Notes: generated by a model not told the origin, from the letters alone. A stretch of DNA of 64,000 nucleotides from Streptomyces daqingensis (GCF_014645895.1 NZ_BMMP01000011.1:124001-188000); one strand, 5' to 3'; positions 33,786 to 43,160 are shown, numbered from the stretch's first letter. Numbers and translations are program-made.

Positions 33786-34739
33786 TCAGACGGAGACCGG
33801 CTCGCGGCGGACGGACCCGGATTCGGCCCCGGTCCCGGTCTCCGCCTCGGCGACGACGCCCTTGACGCGGCGCAGCTTCTGCATCGGCTTCAGCTCGCTC
33901 TCGTACACCTTCTTCACGCCGTCGCCCAGCGACTCCTCGATCGTGCGGATGTCGCGGACCAGCCGCTGGAGGCCGCCCGGTTCGACGGACGCGGCCTGGT
34001 CGGAGCCCCACATGGCGCGGTCGAGAGTGATGTGCCGCTCGACGAAGCAGGCGCCCAGCGCCACGGCGGCGAGACTGGTCTGCAGCCCGGTCTCGTGGCC
34101 GCTGTAGCCGACCGGGACGTTGGGGAACTCGTTCTGCAGCGTGTGGATCATCCGCAGGTTGAGCTCGGCCGCCTTCGCCGGGTAAGTCGAAGTGGCGTGG
34201 CAGAGGACGATGTTCTCGCTGCCCAGCACCTCCACGGCGTGGCGGATCTGCTTCGGCGTCGACATGCCGGTGGAGAGGACCACCGTGCGGCCGGTGGCGC
34301 GTACGGCCCGCAGCAGCTCGTCGTCCGTGAGCGAGGCGGAGGCCACCTTGTAACAGGGGACGCCGAACTTCTCGAGGAACGCGACGGACTCCACGTCCCA
34401 CGGCGAGGCGAACCAGTCGACGCCGCGCTCGGCGCAGTGCTCGGCAATCGCGCGGTAGCCGTCCTCGTCGAACTCGACGCGGTGCCGGTAGTCGATGTAG
34501 GTCATCCTTCCCCAGGGAGTGTCCCGTTCGACGTCCCACTGGTCGCGCGGAGTGCAGACCTCGGGGGTGCGCTTCTGGAACTTCACGGCGTCGCAGCCGG
34601 CTTCGGCCGCCGCGTCGATCAGAGCGAAGGCGTTCTCCAGCTCGCCGTTGTGGTTGATGCCGATCTCGCCGGTGACGTACACGGGGTGGCCGGGGCCCAC
34701 GGTCTTCGTGCCGAGGGTGCGCAGACGGTCGGTGCTCAT
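33786..34739 (-). CDS. neuB: NeuB-family nonulosonic acid synthase (sialic acid/Kdn synthase)
   Basis: A 317-residue TIM-barrel enzyme that condenses phosphoenolpyruvate with an aldose (ManNAc or mannose, free or as 6-phosphate) to a nine-carbon keto acid. Motifs are GEIGINHNGE near residues 24-33, DAVKFQKRTPE, VASASLTD, STGMST, HATSTYPA, GYSGHETG and the metal-site VERHITLDRAMWGSDQ. The usual C-terminal SAF (antifreeze-like) domain is missing: the barrel ends about residue 275 and only a short tail follows. The neighbouring cytidylyltransferase-phosphatase fusion suggests the product is a 9-phosphate, as in Kdn synthesis; this is inference. Confidence 0.88.
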   Translation of the reverse strand: MSTDRLRTLGTKTVGPGHPVYVTGEIGINHNGELENAFALIDAAAEAGCDAVKFQKRTPEVCTPRDQWDVERDTPWGRMTYIDYRHRVEFDEDGYRAIAEHCAERGVDWFASPWDVESVAFLEKFGVPCYKVASASLTDDELLRAVRATGRTVVLSTGMSTPKQIRHAVEVLGSENIVLCHATSTYPAKAAELNLRMIHTLQNEFPNVPVGYSGHETGLQTSLAAVALGACFVERHITLDRAMWGSDQAASVEPGGLQRLVRDIRTIEESLGDGVKKVYESELKPMQKLRRVKGVVAEAETGTGAESGSVRREPVSV

Positions 34740-34857
34740 CTGGTCCGTTCTCTTTCTGTTTCGGGTTTCTGTTTCGGGTTCTCTTCGGATCGTTTGGGGG
34801 TCGGTTTGCGGGTTCCGGTGGGCGGGCCGTGCGCGGCTCGCGCCGCGACGGCACGGG

Positions 34858-36195
34858 TCAGAGGGAAGGCCCGAGCAGCCAGGCGGCGACCTCGCGGACT
34901 GCGCCCGCTCCCCCGGGCGCGGTGGTGACTGCGCGCGCCGCCTCGCGTACGGCGGCGTGTGCGTCCGCGACCGCGACGGGCCAGCCGACGAGGCCGAAGC
35001 AGGGCAGGTCGTTGGCGTCGTTGCCGGCGTAGAGCACGCGCTCGGGGGCGATGCCCTTCTCCTCGCACCACTGCTTGAGGGCGAGGTCCTTCCGGTCGAT
35101 GCCGTGCAGCACGGGGACGCCGAGCTTCCTGGCCCGTGCGGCCACGACCGGGTTCGTCTCCGTGGAGAGGATCAGCAGCTCCACTCCGTCGCGCCGGAGC
35201 GCGGCGATGCCGAGGCCGTCGCCGCGGTGCACGGCGACCAGCTCCCGTCCCTCGGAGTCGATCAGCACCCTGTCGTCGGTCTGGGTGCCGTCGAAGTCGA
35301 GTACGACCGCGTCCACGTCGTCGCGGGACGGCAGCGCGTGCGGGCGCGCCGCGTCGAGGAGCGGCGCCAGGGCCCGGGCGCGGGCCAGGTCGTGCGGGTC
35401 GTCGATCTCAAGGACCCGTGCGGGGTCGGTTCGTACGAGCTCCGTACGCCCGAAGAAGCGGTGCCCGCACCTGCGGAAACCGGCGGCGTCCATGGCGTAG
35501 GCGGCGCCCGTCTCCAGCAGGTCCTGCGGGCGGTCCTGGCGGCGCGGGCGGAAGGCCTTGTCGTGGTTGACGCCCACTCCACCCGCGGGAGCGGGAGCGG
35601 AGGACCGCCCGGCATGGTCCGCGTCGGTGTCCGCGACGGGGACGGCATCCGCGCCGGCGACAGTGCCCGCGGCGTCCTCGCCGTCCGTGCCGTCCTCGGC
35701 CTCGCGCCACACGAAGCCGTGGAACGGGGCGACGGTCAGTGCGCTGTCGGCGCCTCCCCCGGCGACCGCCCCCGCCACCCCGTCCACGTCCTCACGCGTG
35801 ACGAAGGGGCTGGTGCACTGCACGAGCAGGACCACCTCGGCGGTACGTCCCGAGCGGGCCTCCCAGACGTCGACGGCGTGGAGCACGGCCGCCTCGCTGG
35901 ACGCGGTGTCGCCGGCCATCTCCGCCGGACGATCGACGACCTGGGCTCCCGCCGCACGGGCCGCGGCGGCGATGCCGGAGTCGTCGGTGGAGACGACGGC
36001 GTCCGTCACGAGCCGTGCCGCCAGGCACTCGCGCACCGCCCGCGTCACGAGCGGCGCGCCGCCCACCGTGGCGAGGTTCTTGGCCGGGACTCCCTTGGAC
36101 CCTCCGCGGGCCGGGATGACCGCCACCACGCGGGGAGCAGCTCCCGCGCCGCCTCCGCCCGCCGCGGGCGTCCCCTGATCGAACGACTCGGTCAT
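34858..36195 (-). CDS. neuA: CMP-nonulosonic acid synthetase fused to HAD phosphatase
   Basis: A 445-residue fusion. Residues about 20-275 are a NeuA/KdsB-type cytidylyltransferase: VVAVIPARGGSKGVPAKNL nucleotide loop, DAVVSTDD, LVQCTSPF, and LETGAAYAMD. It is interrupted near residues 165-205 by an acidic low-complexity insert. Residues about 290-440 are a KdsC/YrbI-type HAD phosphatase: VVLDFDGTQTDD nucleophile, ILSTE, lysine in GIDRKDLAL, and VLYAGNDANDLPC. The HAD half would dephosphorylate a sugar-acid 9-phosphate before activation with CTP, as separate enzymes do in Bacteroides Kdn synthesis. It lies between neuB and a glycosyltransferase-like gene on the same strand. Confidence 0.88.
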   Translation of the reverse strand: MTESFDQGTPAAGGGGAGAAPRVVAVIPARGGSKGVPAKNLATVGGAPLVTRAVRECLAARLVTDAVVSTDDSGIAAAARAAGAQVVDRPAEMAGDTASSEAAVLHAVDVWEARSGRTAEVVLLVQCTSPFVTREDVDGVAGAVAGGGADSALTVAPFHGFVWREAEDGTDGEDAAGTVAGADAVPVADTDADHAGRSSAPAPAGGVGVNHDKAFRPRRQDRPQDLLETGAAYAMDAAGFRRCGHRFFGRTELVRTDPARVLEIDDPHDLARARALAPLLDAARPHALPSRDDVDAVVLDFDGTQTDDRVLIDSEGRELVAVHRGDGLGIAALRRDGVELLILSTETNPVVAARARKLGVPVLHGIDRKDLALKQWCEEKGIAPERVLYAGNDANDLPCFGLVGWPVAVADAHAAVREAARAVTTAPGGAGAVREVAAWLLGPSL

Positions 36196-36367
36196 GTCGG
36201 CTCCTCGGCGGTGCGGTTCGGGGCTGGGCGATTGCGGGCCGGGCCGTTCCGGGCGGTGCGGTCCCGGGCCGGGCGGCGGTCCGGGGTGCGGCTCTGAGCG
36301 CCGGGAGTCGTCGGCGTGCGGGGGAAGGCGACGGAGGCCGCGCTGCCGGCGCGGTGCGGGCGGGTGC

Positions 36368-37861
36368 TCACAGCTCCCCCATGCGGCGGATGACGGGGGC
36401 CACGCGCTGGACCCCGTGCCGGTAGGCCCCGCGCGCCGCCTCCCGGACGGCGCCGCGTACCGCCGCGCGCAAGCCGCTCGCGCTCTCGCCGCCCGCGGCC
36501 TCCGCCCCGGGAAGAGGGGCGCCGCCGGGGTCGAAGCCGTAGCGGGCGAGGATCCCTGGCAGGTAGCCGGGGGCGGTCGCCTGCGTGTAGTACGGGGCGA
36601 TCCCCGGGAGGCGGTCGCGCGCGGCGAGTTCGGCGACGCGTTCGCGCGCGGCGTCGAAGGCGTGCTCGTACGGACCGCCCGGCAGCACGCCCTGGTTCGC
36701 GGTCCACTCCGGGGAGGCCTCCGGCAGGAAGCCGGCGTCGAGCTGGTCCCACGAGGCGAGGCAGCCCGACCCGAGGAAGTGGTGGTTTCCCAGCGCCTCC
36801 CGCACGCCCAGATCGGTCAGCACGGCGGTCGGCACGCCCCGGTGCAGCGCTTCGAGGGCGGCCGTGGAGCTGACCGTCACCAGCAGGTCCGTACGGTCGA
36901 GCACCTCCCCCATGTGCCCGTACACGAGGCGGCAGTTGGCGGGGAGCCCGCCGGGAAGGCGCCCAGCGAGCCGCTGGTAGGGCTGCTCCTCGACGTGCGT
37001 GGTGTGCTCGCCCGGGCGGCTGCGCAGCTTGACGAGAACCTCGCGCCGGGGGTGTGCGCGGGCGTGCTCGGCGGCCCGCCTCAGCAGGTACGCGCGGTCC
37101 GTTCGGCTCGCCGGCACGGAGGGCTGCGCGGCGAAGACGACGGTGAACGGCCGTTCCTCACCCGGCTCGCGGCCCGCGCGGCGCAGCGGGCCCTCGTACG
37201 GCGCGCCGCCCAGGAACGGCAGGGCGACCTCCGTGACGGACGAGCCGTCGGCGCCTGCCCCGGCGTAGACGGAGCGGAAACGCCCGGCGTCGTAGCGGGA
37301 GTTGGCGAGGACGACGTCGGCGCCGTGCCGCAGCAGCAGCCCGTCGGCGAGCTTCTCGTAGACGACGCCCACGTAGCCGGTGACGATCACCGGGCGGCGT
37401 ACGGGACGTCCCGCCTGCTCGCCGTCCGCGCCGCCTTCCGGCCGCGCCGCGCGGGCCATCCCGTGCAGCATCGCCTGCACGGCGCCGCCGACGCATGCCA
37501 GGACGATCACGTCGTACGCGTCCCGGCCGGCCGCCTCCCGCACGAAGCGCACACCGGTCGTCTCGCACAGCGAGTCGACTCCGACGCCGACCTCGTCGAG
37601 CTGGCGCGGCGTCGGCGTGGCCCGTCCGCGCAGCAGCAGGCCGTCGATACGGGCGCCGGGCGTGAGGCGGCGGGCCGTGAGCGCGCCCCATTTCCAGCGG
37701 GTGTCGGAATCGGCGAGAACCGCTGTCCGCAGTACGGGCGCGGAGCCGGAGACGCTCGCGGGAAGAGGGGATTCCGCAGAAGCCGCGGAATCCGGGGAAG
37801 CCGGGGAAGCCGCGGAATCCGGGGAATCGGACGGAGGGGCGGAACGATTGGTTGATGGCAC
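36368..37861 (-). CDS. Putative glycosyltransferase (DUF6716-like)
   Basis: A protein of about 497 residues. The first 40 are Ser/Pro/Ala-rich, encoded by a GGAATCC/GGAAGCC-type repeat. The core starts LRTAVLADSDTRWKWGALTA and includes VIVTGYVGVVYEKLADGL, VLANSRYDAGRFRSVYAG and VTVSSTAALEALHRGVPTAVL, a GT-B-like nucleotide-sugar pocket pattern. It matches what I recall of DUF6716 proteins that accompany NeuA/NeuB loci in actinobacteria. The start is uncertain: GTG 37861 or TTG 37900, neither with a good ribosome site. It is divergent from the GT2 gene, and the 187-base space between them should hold both promoters. Confidence 0.65.
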   Translation of the reverse strand: MPSTNRSAPPSDSPDSAASPASPDSAASAESPLPASVSGSAPVLRTAVLADSDTRWKWGALTARRLTPGARIDGLLLRGRATPTPRQLDEVGVGVDSLCETTGVRFVREAAGRDAYDVIVLACVGGAVQAMLHGMARAARPEGGADGEQAGRPVRRPVIVTGYVGVVYEKLADGLLLRHGADVVLANSRYDAGRFRSVYAGAGADGSSVTEVALPFLGGAPYEGPLRRAGREPGEERPFTVVFAAQPSVPASRTDRAYLLRRAAEHARAHPRREVLVKLRSRPGEHTTHVEEQPYQRLAGRLPGGLPANCRLVYGHMGEVLDRTDLLVTVSSTAALEALHRGVPTAVLTDLGVREALGNHHFLGSGCLASWDQLDAGFLPEASPEWTANQGVLPGGPYEHAFDAARERVAELAARDRLPGIAPYYTQATAPGYLPGILARYGFDPGGAPLPGAEAAGGESASGLRAAVRGAVREAARGAYRHGVQRVAPVIRRMGEL

Positions 37862-38048
37862 GTCTCGAACGCTAGAAAGCAATTCCTGAGTACGGCCCAA
37901 CGCGAATACAACAGCCGGTTAACAGCGCACCGCCGTACGGCCAACCCGTCGGCCCGCCGGGCCCGTTCACCACCTCGCCATACGCCGTTCACCAGCGCGT
38001 ACACCGCAGGCCACAACGCGGGAGGCGGCCGCCTCTAATGTCGGCCGG

Positions 38049-39035
38049 GTGGTCAAGCTCTCCGTGATCGTGCCGTTCTACAACGTGCAGTCATACGCCC
38101 CGGAAACCCTTCGCAGTCTCTGCGCGAACGCGCGCGAGGACGTCGAATTCATTCTCGTCGACGACTGTTCGACGGACAGTACGCCTGAGATTCTCGCGGG
38201 CGCCGAAAAGGACCTCCGCGGGGCCGTCCTCGTCCGGCACGAGCGCAACGGCGGACTCGCTACCGCCCGCAACACGGGGCTCGACGCGGCTCGTGGCGAG
38301 TATCTGACCTTCCTCGACGGCGACGACTGGGTCGCACCGGGCTACTACGCCGAGCTGGTCGCCGCCGCCGAGCGGCTGGGCTGCGACTTCCTGCGCACCG
38401 ACCACGTCCGGTGCACCGCCCGCGCCCGCACCGTGTCCCGAGTGCCGCACGGCCGCCGCGGCACGGTCATGGACCCCCGCGAGGCGATCCTCCCCGCAGG
38501 CCGCACCACTTCGGTCGACTACGCGTACGCCTGGGCCGGCGTCTACCACCGCCGGCTGCTGGACCGTGGCCTGCTGCACTTCACGGACGGACTGCGCACC
38601 GCGGAGGACCGGCCGTGGATCTGGCGTCTGCACAGGGAGGCGGAGTCGTTCGCGGTCGTCGGCCTGCTCGGTGTCTTCTACCGCCGCGGGGTCGCCTCTT
38701 CGCTGACGCAGATCGGGGACGTACGCCAGCTCGACTTCATCCGCGCCTTCGACCAGGTCGTCGAGGAGACCGCGCGCGACCCCGACGCGGAGCGGCTGCT
38801 CCCGAAGGCCGTCCGCACGTACTGCGCGATCATCTCCCACCATCTGACCAGCGGCAGGTTCGAGCCCCGCGTGGCCCGCAGGCTGCGCGCGCTCAGCGCC
38901 GGCGCCCTGCGGCGGCTGCCCCCTGACGTCCTCGCCGGCGCCCTGGACTCCATGGACGCCGAGCGGGCCTCCCGGCTGCGCCGGCTGCGCCGCCGTCCCG
39001 CCGCCATGCGCGCCCGCACAGGTGAGGCCGCGTGA
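38049..39035 (+). CDS. Family 2 glycosyltransferase
   Basis: A 328-residue GT-A enzyme with the classic start KLSVIVPFYNVQSYAPETL, then FILVDDCSTDSTPEIL, NGGLATARNTGLDAARGEYLTFLDGDDW (DGD metal motif near 94) and an ED pair in GLRTAEDRPWIWRL. TAATGT at 38036-38041 lies seven bases before the GTG start and there is no ribosome site, so it may be leaderless. The stop overlaps the following polysialyltransferase-like gene (GTGA). It probably transfers one of the neutral sugars of the surface polymer made by this locus. Confidence 0.88.
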   Translation: MVKLSVIVPFYNVQSYAPETLRSLCANAREDVEFILVDDCSTDSTPEILAGAEKDLRGAVLVRHERNGGLATARNTGLDAARGEYLTFLDGDDWVAPGYYAELVAAAERLGCDFLRTDHVRCTARARTVSRVPHGRRGTVMDPREAILPAGRTTSVDYAYAWAGVYHRRLLDRGLLHFTDGLRTAEDRPWIWRLHREAESFAVVGLLGVFYRRGVASSLTQIGDVRQLDFIRAFDQVVEETARDPDAERLLPKAVRTYCAIISHHLTSGRFEPRVARRLRALSAGALRRLPPDVLAGALDSMDAERASRLRRLRRRPAAMRARTGEAA

Positions 39036-40531
39036 GCGCGGAGCGGCTGCCCCGGGAAGCGGCTGCCCCGGACCCCGGGACAGCCGCCGGAACGGCCCGG
39101 AAGGAAGCCCCGGAAGCCGCCATGCCCTCCCCGACGACGACCGGACGAACGACGGACCCGATGCGCACGCAGATCTTCTTCGCCTCGACCCTGTACGGGG
39201 CCGCGACGCTGGCCGCCGCCCTGGACGCCGGCCGCTTCTCCACCTCCCGCCGCCCCGGCGGCGAGCCGCCCCGCAGGCTGCTGCTCGTCAGCAACAACGC
39301 GGCCAATCCGGAGACTTCACCGCCGCTCGACGCCATGCCGGGCTTCGAGCGGCTGCGCAAGCGGTTCGACGGCGTCCTGTCCTGGAACGAGACCGTCCGG
39401 CCGTTCCATCCCGGGGGGTGGTCGCCGCGCGCGGACGACGTCCCGATGTGGGAGCGGTACCTGCGCCTGCTGTGGGGGCTCGGCGACGGCGGGGTCGAAC
39501 TCGTCCTGGAGTCGATCCAGGTCGAACCCGCCCTGGCCGTCGCCCGGTTGTTCCCCGACGCGCCCATCGAGGTCTACGCCGACGGGCTGATGAGCTACGG
39601 CCCGACCCGCAACAAGCTCGACCCCCTCGTCGGCGCCCGCGTGAGGCGGCTTCACCATCTCGACCTGCTGCCGGGCCTGGAGCCGCTGCTGCTGACGGAG
39701 TTCGGCGTCGGGGGGCAGGTGGTGCCGGCCGGTGCCTTCACCTCCGTACTGTCCGAACTCGCCCTGGACGCACCGCCGTCGGTGGCGGCGCTGCCCTCCG
39801 GCTCCGCCCTGCTGCTGGGGCAGTACATGTCGGCCCTCGGCATCCTCACCCCCGAAGAGGAAGAGGACCTGCACGTGGGCATGTTGCGCGGTGCCGTCCG
39901 GCTCGGGCACCGCAGCGTGGTCTTCAAACCGCACCCCGTGGCCCCCGCGCGCACGTCGCGCGCGCTGGAGAAGGAGGCGGGCGAACTGGGCGTCGAACTC
40001 CACGTGCTGACCACGCCGGTGCTCGCGGAGGTGCTGTACGAGCGGACGCGTCCGGCCCTGGTCGCCGGCTGCTTCTCCACGGCGCTGCTGACGGCGGCCT
40101 CCCTCTACGGGCTGCCCGTCGCGAGCACAGGGACGGACCTTCTGCTGGAGCGGCTCGCGCCCTACCAGAACAGCAACCGCGTGCCCGTCACGCTCGTCGA
40201 CGCGGCGCTCCCCCGGCTCGACGACCCCGCGTCCGTCGGTGCGTGGCGTGCGCCCGACGCGGCCCGTGTCGACCGCGAACTGGCCGGTCTCGTACGGGCG
40301 GTGGGCTTCTGCATGCAGCCGGAGATCCACCCCGGACTGCGCGCCGACGCCGAGCGCTACCTCGCGCGCCACTACGGCCCCCGCACGCGCCGCTACTTCA
40401 AGCGCCGCCGCCTCACCGCGCTCGCTCTGCCGGGCGGGGTGCCGCGCCGGCTCGCGTTCGTGCCCCGCAACCGCACGGTCCGACGGCTCGCCCGGCGCGT
40501 ACGGGCCCTGAAGCGCGCGGCGTCCGGATGA
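39032..40531 (+). CDS. Second polysialyltransferase-family-like glycosyltransferase
   Basis: A 499-residue protein. The N-terminal 43 residues are low-complexity, then MRTQIFFASTLYGAATLAAAL opens a GT-B-like core with LLLVSNNAANPETS, IEVYADGLMSYGPTRNKL, LLLGQYMSALGIL, HRSVVFKPHPVAP (the H-P of polysialyltransferases) and VAGCFSTALLTAASLYGL. A basic C terminus (KRRRLTAL through KRAASG) may bind the membrane. GTG 39032 overlaps the GT2 stop; ATG 39161, exactly at the conserved core, is a possible alternative. It clearly belongs to the same family as the protein at 32188-33762, but here the KPHP motif is intact. Confidence 0.8.
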   Translation: MSAERLPREAAAPDPGTAAGTARKEAPEAAMPSPTTTGRTTDPMRTQIFFASTLYGAATLAAALDAGRFSTSRRPGGEPPRRLLLVSNNAANPETSPPLDAMPGFERLRKRFDGVLSWNETVRPFHPGGWSPRADDVPMWERYLRLLWGLGDGGVELVLESIQVEPALAVARLFPDAPIEVYADGLMSYGPTRNKLDPLVGARVRRLHHLDLLPGLEPLLLTEFGVGGQVVPAGAFTSVLSELALDAPPSVAALPSGSALLLGQYMSALGILTPEEEEDLHVGMLRGAVRLGHRSVVFKPHPVAPARTSRALEKEAGELGVELHVLTTPVLAEVLYERTRPALVAGCFSTALLTAASLYGLPVASTGTDLLLERLAPYQNSNRVPVTLVDAALPRLDDPASVGAWRAPDAARVDRELAGLVRAVGFCMQPEIHPGLRADAERYLARHYGPRTRRYFKRRRLTALALPGGVPRRLAFVPRNRTVRRLARRVRALKRAASG

Positions 40532-40634
40532 TCCGCGAGGGCACGACGGTGCCGCGGAACCGGGCCGGCCGGGACTCACGGACCGGCCGGGCTCATGGGA
40601 GCGGTCGCATCCCAACGCGTCGTAATGTCGCGAT

Positions 40635-40952
40635 ATGCGCCAGATGCCGTCCGCCGACATGGTCAGCCTGATCTCCTTCCTCGCCGTGTTGCTGATCTTC
40701 TTCAGCATCGACGTGCGCTCCAGGGATCCGGCGGCCTCGAAGCCCTGGCACGCGCGGCTCTTCGAATGGGCGTCCCGGGTCGGCGGGATCGCCACGGCCC
40801 TGGCCCTGGCGCTGGGGTGGGCGGACCTCTTCCTGCCGGACGAGAACAGCCCGATCCATGTGGCGCTCGTGGCCGCCCCGGGGTCGGTGGCGGTGCTGTG
40901 CGCCATCGTGCTGGGGCTGGAGATGCTGTGGCAGCGGGCGGAGTCGCCGTAG
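40635..40952 (+). CDS. Small membrane protein of unknown function
   Basis: A 105-residue protein with three hydrophobic segments (MVSLISFLAVLLIFFSI, VGGIATALALALGWADLFL, HVALVAAPGSVAVLCAIVLGLEML) joined by short charged loops. I do not recognise the family. ATG 40635 follows TAATGTCGCGATATG with no strong ribosome site. It lies just after the polysaccharide genes and before the gluconate operon on the other strand, so its context is uninformative. Confidence 0.6.
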   Translation: MRQMPSADMVSLISFLAVLLIFFSIDVRSRDPAASKPWHARLFEWASRVGGIATALALALGWADLFLPDENSPIHVALVAAPGSVAVLCAIVLGLEMLWQRAESP

Positions 40953-40983
40953 CGGGACGATCGGGTCCGGACGTCCGCCGGCC

Positions 40984-42388
40984 TCAGACCACCGGCCAGA
41001 GCAGCAGCAGGAAGACGAGTGCGACCACGGAGATCAGCGTCTCCATGACCGACCAGGTCTTGACGGTCTGGCCGACGCTCATCCCGAAGTACTCCTTCAC
41101 CAGCCAGAATCCCGCGTCGTTGACGTGGCTGAAGAAGAGGGAACCGGCACCGATCGCCAGCACCAACAGCGCGGACTGCGCGGAGCTCATGTCCGCGGCG
41201 AGCGGAGCGACGAGGCCCGCGGCAGAGATCGTCGCCACGGTCGCCGACCCCGTGGCGAGGCGGATGCCCACCGCGATGAGCCAGCCCAGCAGCAGCGCCG
41301 GGATCGACCAGTCCTCGGACAGGTCCAGGATCATCTGGCCGATGCCGACGTCGACGAGCGTCTGCTTGAAGCCGCCGCCGGCCGCGACGATCAGCAGGAT
41401 GCCCGCGATCGGCAGCAGGGACTTCTCCACCGTCGACGTGATGCGTCCCGCCGTGAAGCCCGCGGCCCTGCCCAGCGTGAACATCGCGACGACCACTGCC
41501 GCGAGCAGCGCGATCATCGGCGATCCGGCCACGTCCATGAAGCGCCTCACCGGGTCGGCGGGGTCCGCGACCACGACGTCGGCAAGCGCCTTGGCGAGCA
41601 TCAGCACGACGGGCAGCAGCACGGTCGCGACCGTCACGGCGAAGCGGGGACGGCGTTCCAGGTCCTCCGACGGACGCTGCGGAACAATGCCCTCCGGCGG
41701 TTCCACGTGCACGTGCCTGCCGGCGATGCGCCCGAACAGCGGCCCCGAGATCACGAGGGTCGGGACGCCGACGAGCACGCCGAAGGCGAGGGTCACGCCG
41801 AGGTTGGCGTCGACGGAGTCGATCGCAGCGAGCGGACCGGGGTGCGGGGGCACCAGGCCGTGCATCACGGAGAGCCCCGCGAGCGCGGGGATGCCGAATC
41901 CGCATCAGCGAGTAGTTGCCGCGCTTCGCGACCAGCAGCACCACGGGGATCATCAGGACGATGCCGACCTCGAAGAAGAGCGGCAGGCCGATGATGCCGG
42001 CGATCAGCGCCATCGCCCACGGCATGGCCCGTTCGCTCGTCCTGGCGAGGATCGTGTCGACGATCTCGTCGGCCCCTCCGGAGTCGGCCAGGAGCTTCCC
42101 GAGGACCGCGCCCAGCGCGATGAGGACGCCCACCCCGGCGACGGTGTCGCCCAGGCCCGTGGAGAAGCTCTCGATCGTCTTGTCCAGCGGGGCGGCCGCG
42201 GCCATGCCCAGCACGAGGGTGCCGAGGGTCAGCGCCAGGAACGCGTGGACCTTGAAGCGGGTGATGAGGACGACGATGACGGCGATGCCCGCCAGGGCGG
42301 CGAGCCCCAGCTGGACGGTACCGGCCGAGCTGATCGGGTCGACAGGCTCCGGGCCGGCCGCGAGTATCCCGGCGCTGAGGTTGGACAC
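40984..42388 (-). pseudogene. gntP: Gluconate permease with a one-base frameshift
   Basis: GntP-family gluconate:H+ symporter of about 465 residues when both frames are joined. The N-terminal frame starts at GTG 42388 (CGGAGC ribosome site) and runs through RFKVHAFLALTLGTLVLGM and FFEVGIVLMIPVVLLVAKRG to SLMRI. One extra base around 41896-41897 then shifts the frame, and the C-terminal frame continues GIPALAGLSVMHGLVPPHPG to LLLLWPVV at 40984. Deleting a single T (minus strand CGGATTCGGC to CGGATCGGC) restores the family motif exactly. It is either a recent inactivation or a sequencing error. gntK lies upstream on the same strand. Confidence 0.85.
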
Positions 42389-42522
42389 GGCTGATGCTCC
42401 GCTTTCTGGTTCCGGTCCGCGCACCGGACGGACGGGGGCAGTCCGGTGCGCGGGGCATGCAGGGGACGGGGGGCGGCCCGGGGCCGGGCCGCCGGCGGGT
42501 CGGAGGACAGGGCCGACGCGCC

Positions 42523-43107
42523 CTAGGGGCCTGCCGGCACCGGGCCCCGCTCGCGGATGACGTCGAGGGCGCGCTCGGTGACCGTGCCGGGGCCGACCCG
42601 CACGGAGACGGCCGCTCCCCGCTCGTCGTCCTCCAGCGGTTCGAGCGTGGCGAACTGGGAGTCCAGCAGGCTCGGCGGCATGAAGTGGCCGGGCCGCTGC
42701 TCCATGCGCCGCGCGATGAGCGACCGGTCCCCGGTGAGGTGGAGGAAGAACACGTCCGGAGCGGCGGCGCGCAGCCTGTCGCGGTACGCGCGTTTCAGCG
42801 CGGAGCAGCTGACCACTCCGCCCAGGCCCGTTCGCGCCGCGGCCCAGCACCCGATGGCGTCCAGCCAGGGCGCGCGGTCGGCGTCGTCGAGCGGGGTCCC
42901 GGCCGTCATCTTGGCGACGTTCGAAGCGGGGTGGAAGGCGTCGGCCTCCGCGTAGGGCACGTTCATCGCCTCGGCGAGGAGCGCGCCGACGGTGGTCTTG
43001 CCCGTGCCGGCCACACCCATGACCACCACGACCGCGGAGGAACCCGGCCCCTCGGCCGAAGCGCCGCGCGCCGTCGCTTCCGCCGCTGCACTGACCTCGG
43101 CACCCAT
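42523..43107 (-). CDS. gntK: Gluconokinase
   Basis: A 194-residue P-loop kinase that phosphorylates gluconate to 6-phosphogluconate. Walker A is VMGVAGTGKTTVGALLAE, followed by the GntK-specific EADAFHPASNVAKMTAGTPLDDADRAPWL (substrate motif) and CSALKRAYRDRLR, then HLTGDRSLIARRMEQRPGHFMP. The first 24 residues are Ala-rich and extra relative to the core. A GAGGTG ribosome site precedes the ATG. With gntP it forms an operon divergent from a GntR-family regulator gene. Confidence 0.93.
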   Translation of the reverse strand: MGAEVSAAAEATARGASAEGPGSSAVVVVMGVAGTGKTTVGALLAEAMNVPYAEADAFHPASNVAKMTAGTPLDDADRAPWLDAIGCWAAARTGLGGVVSCSALKRAYRDRLRAAAPDVFFLHLTGDRSLIARRMEQRPGHFMPPSLLDSQFATLEPLEDDERGAAVSVRVGPGTVTERALDVIRERGPVPAGP

Positions 43108-43160
43108 CGCACACCTCGCTGTCCGTCCTCGTCGACCGGGCGCGGGACACTCAACCTCAT

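Noticed and set aside
39317..43150. Very long minus-strand frame that appears to join part of gntP to other sequence
   Set aside because: Only its stretch from about 41.9 to 42.4 kb is real (N-terminal GntP); the rest is antisense or out of frame with gntK and the glycosyltransferase gene.
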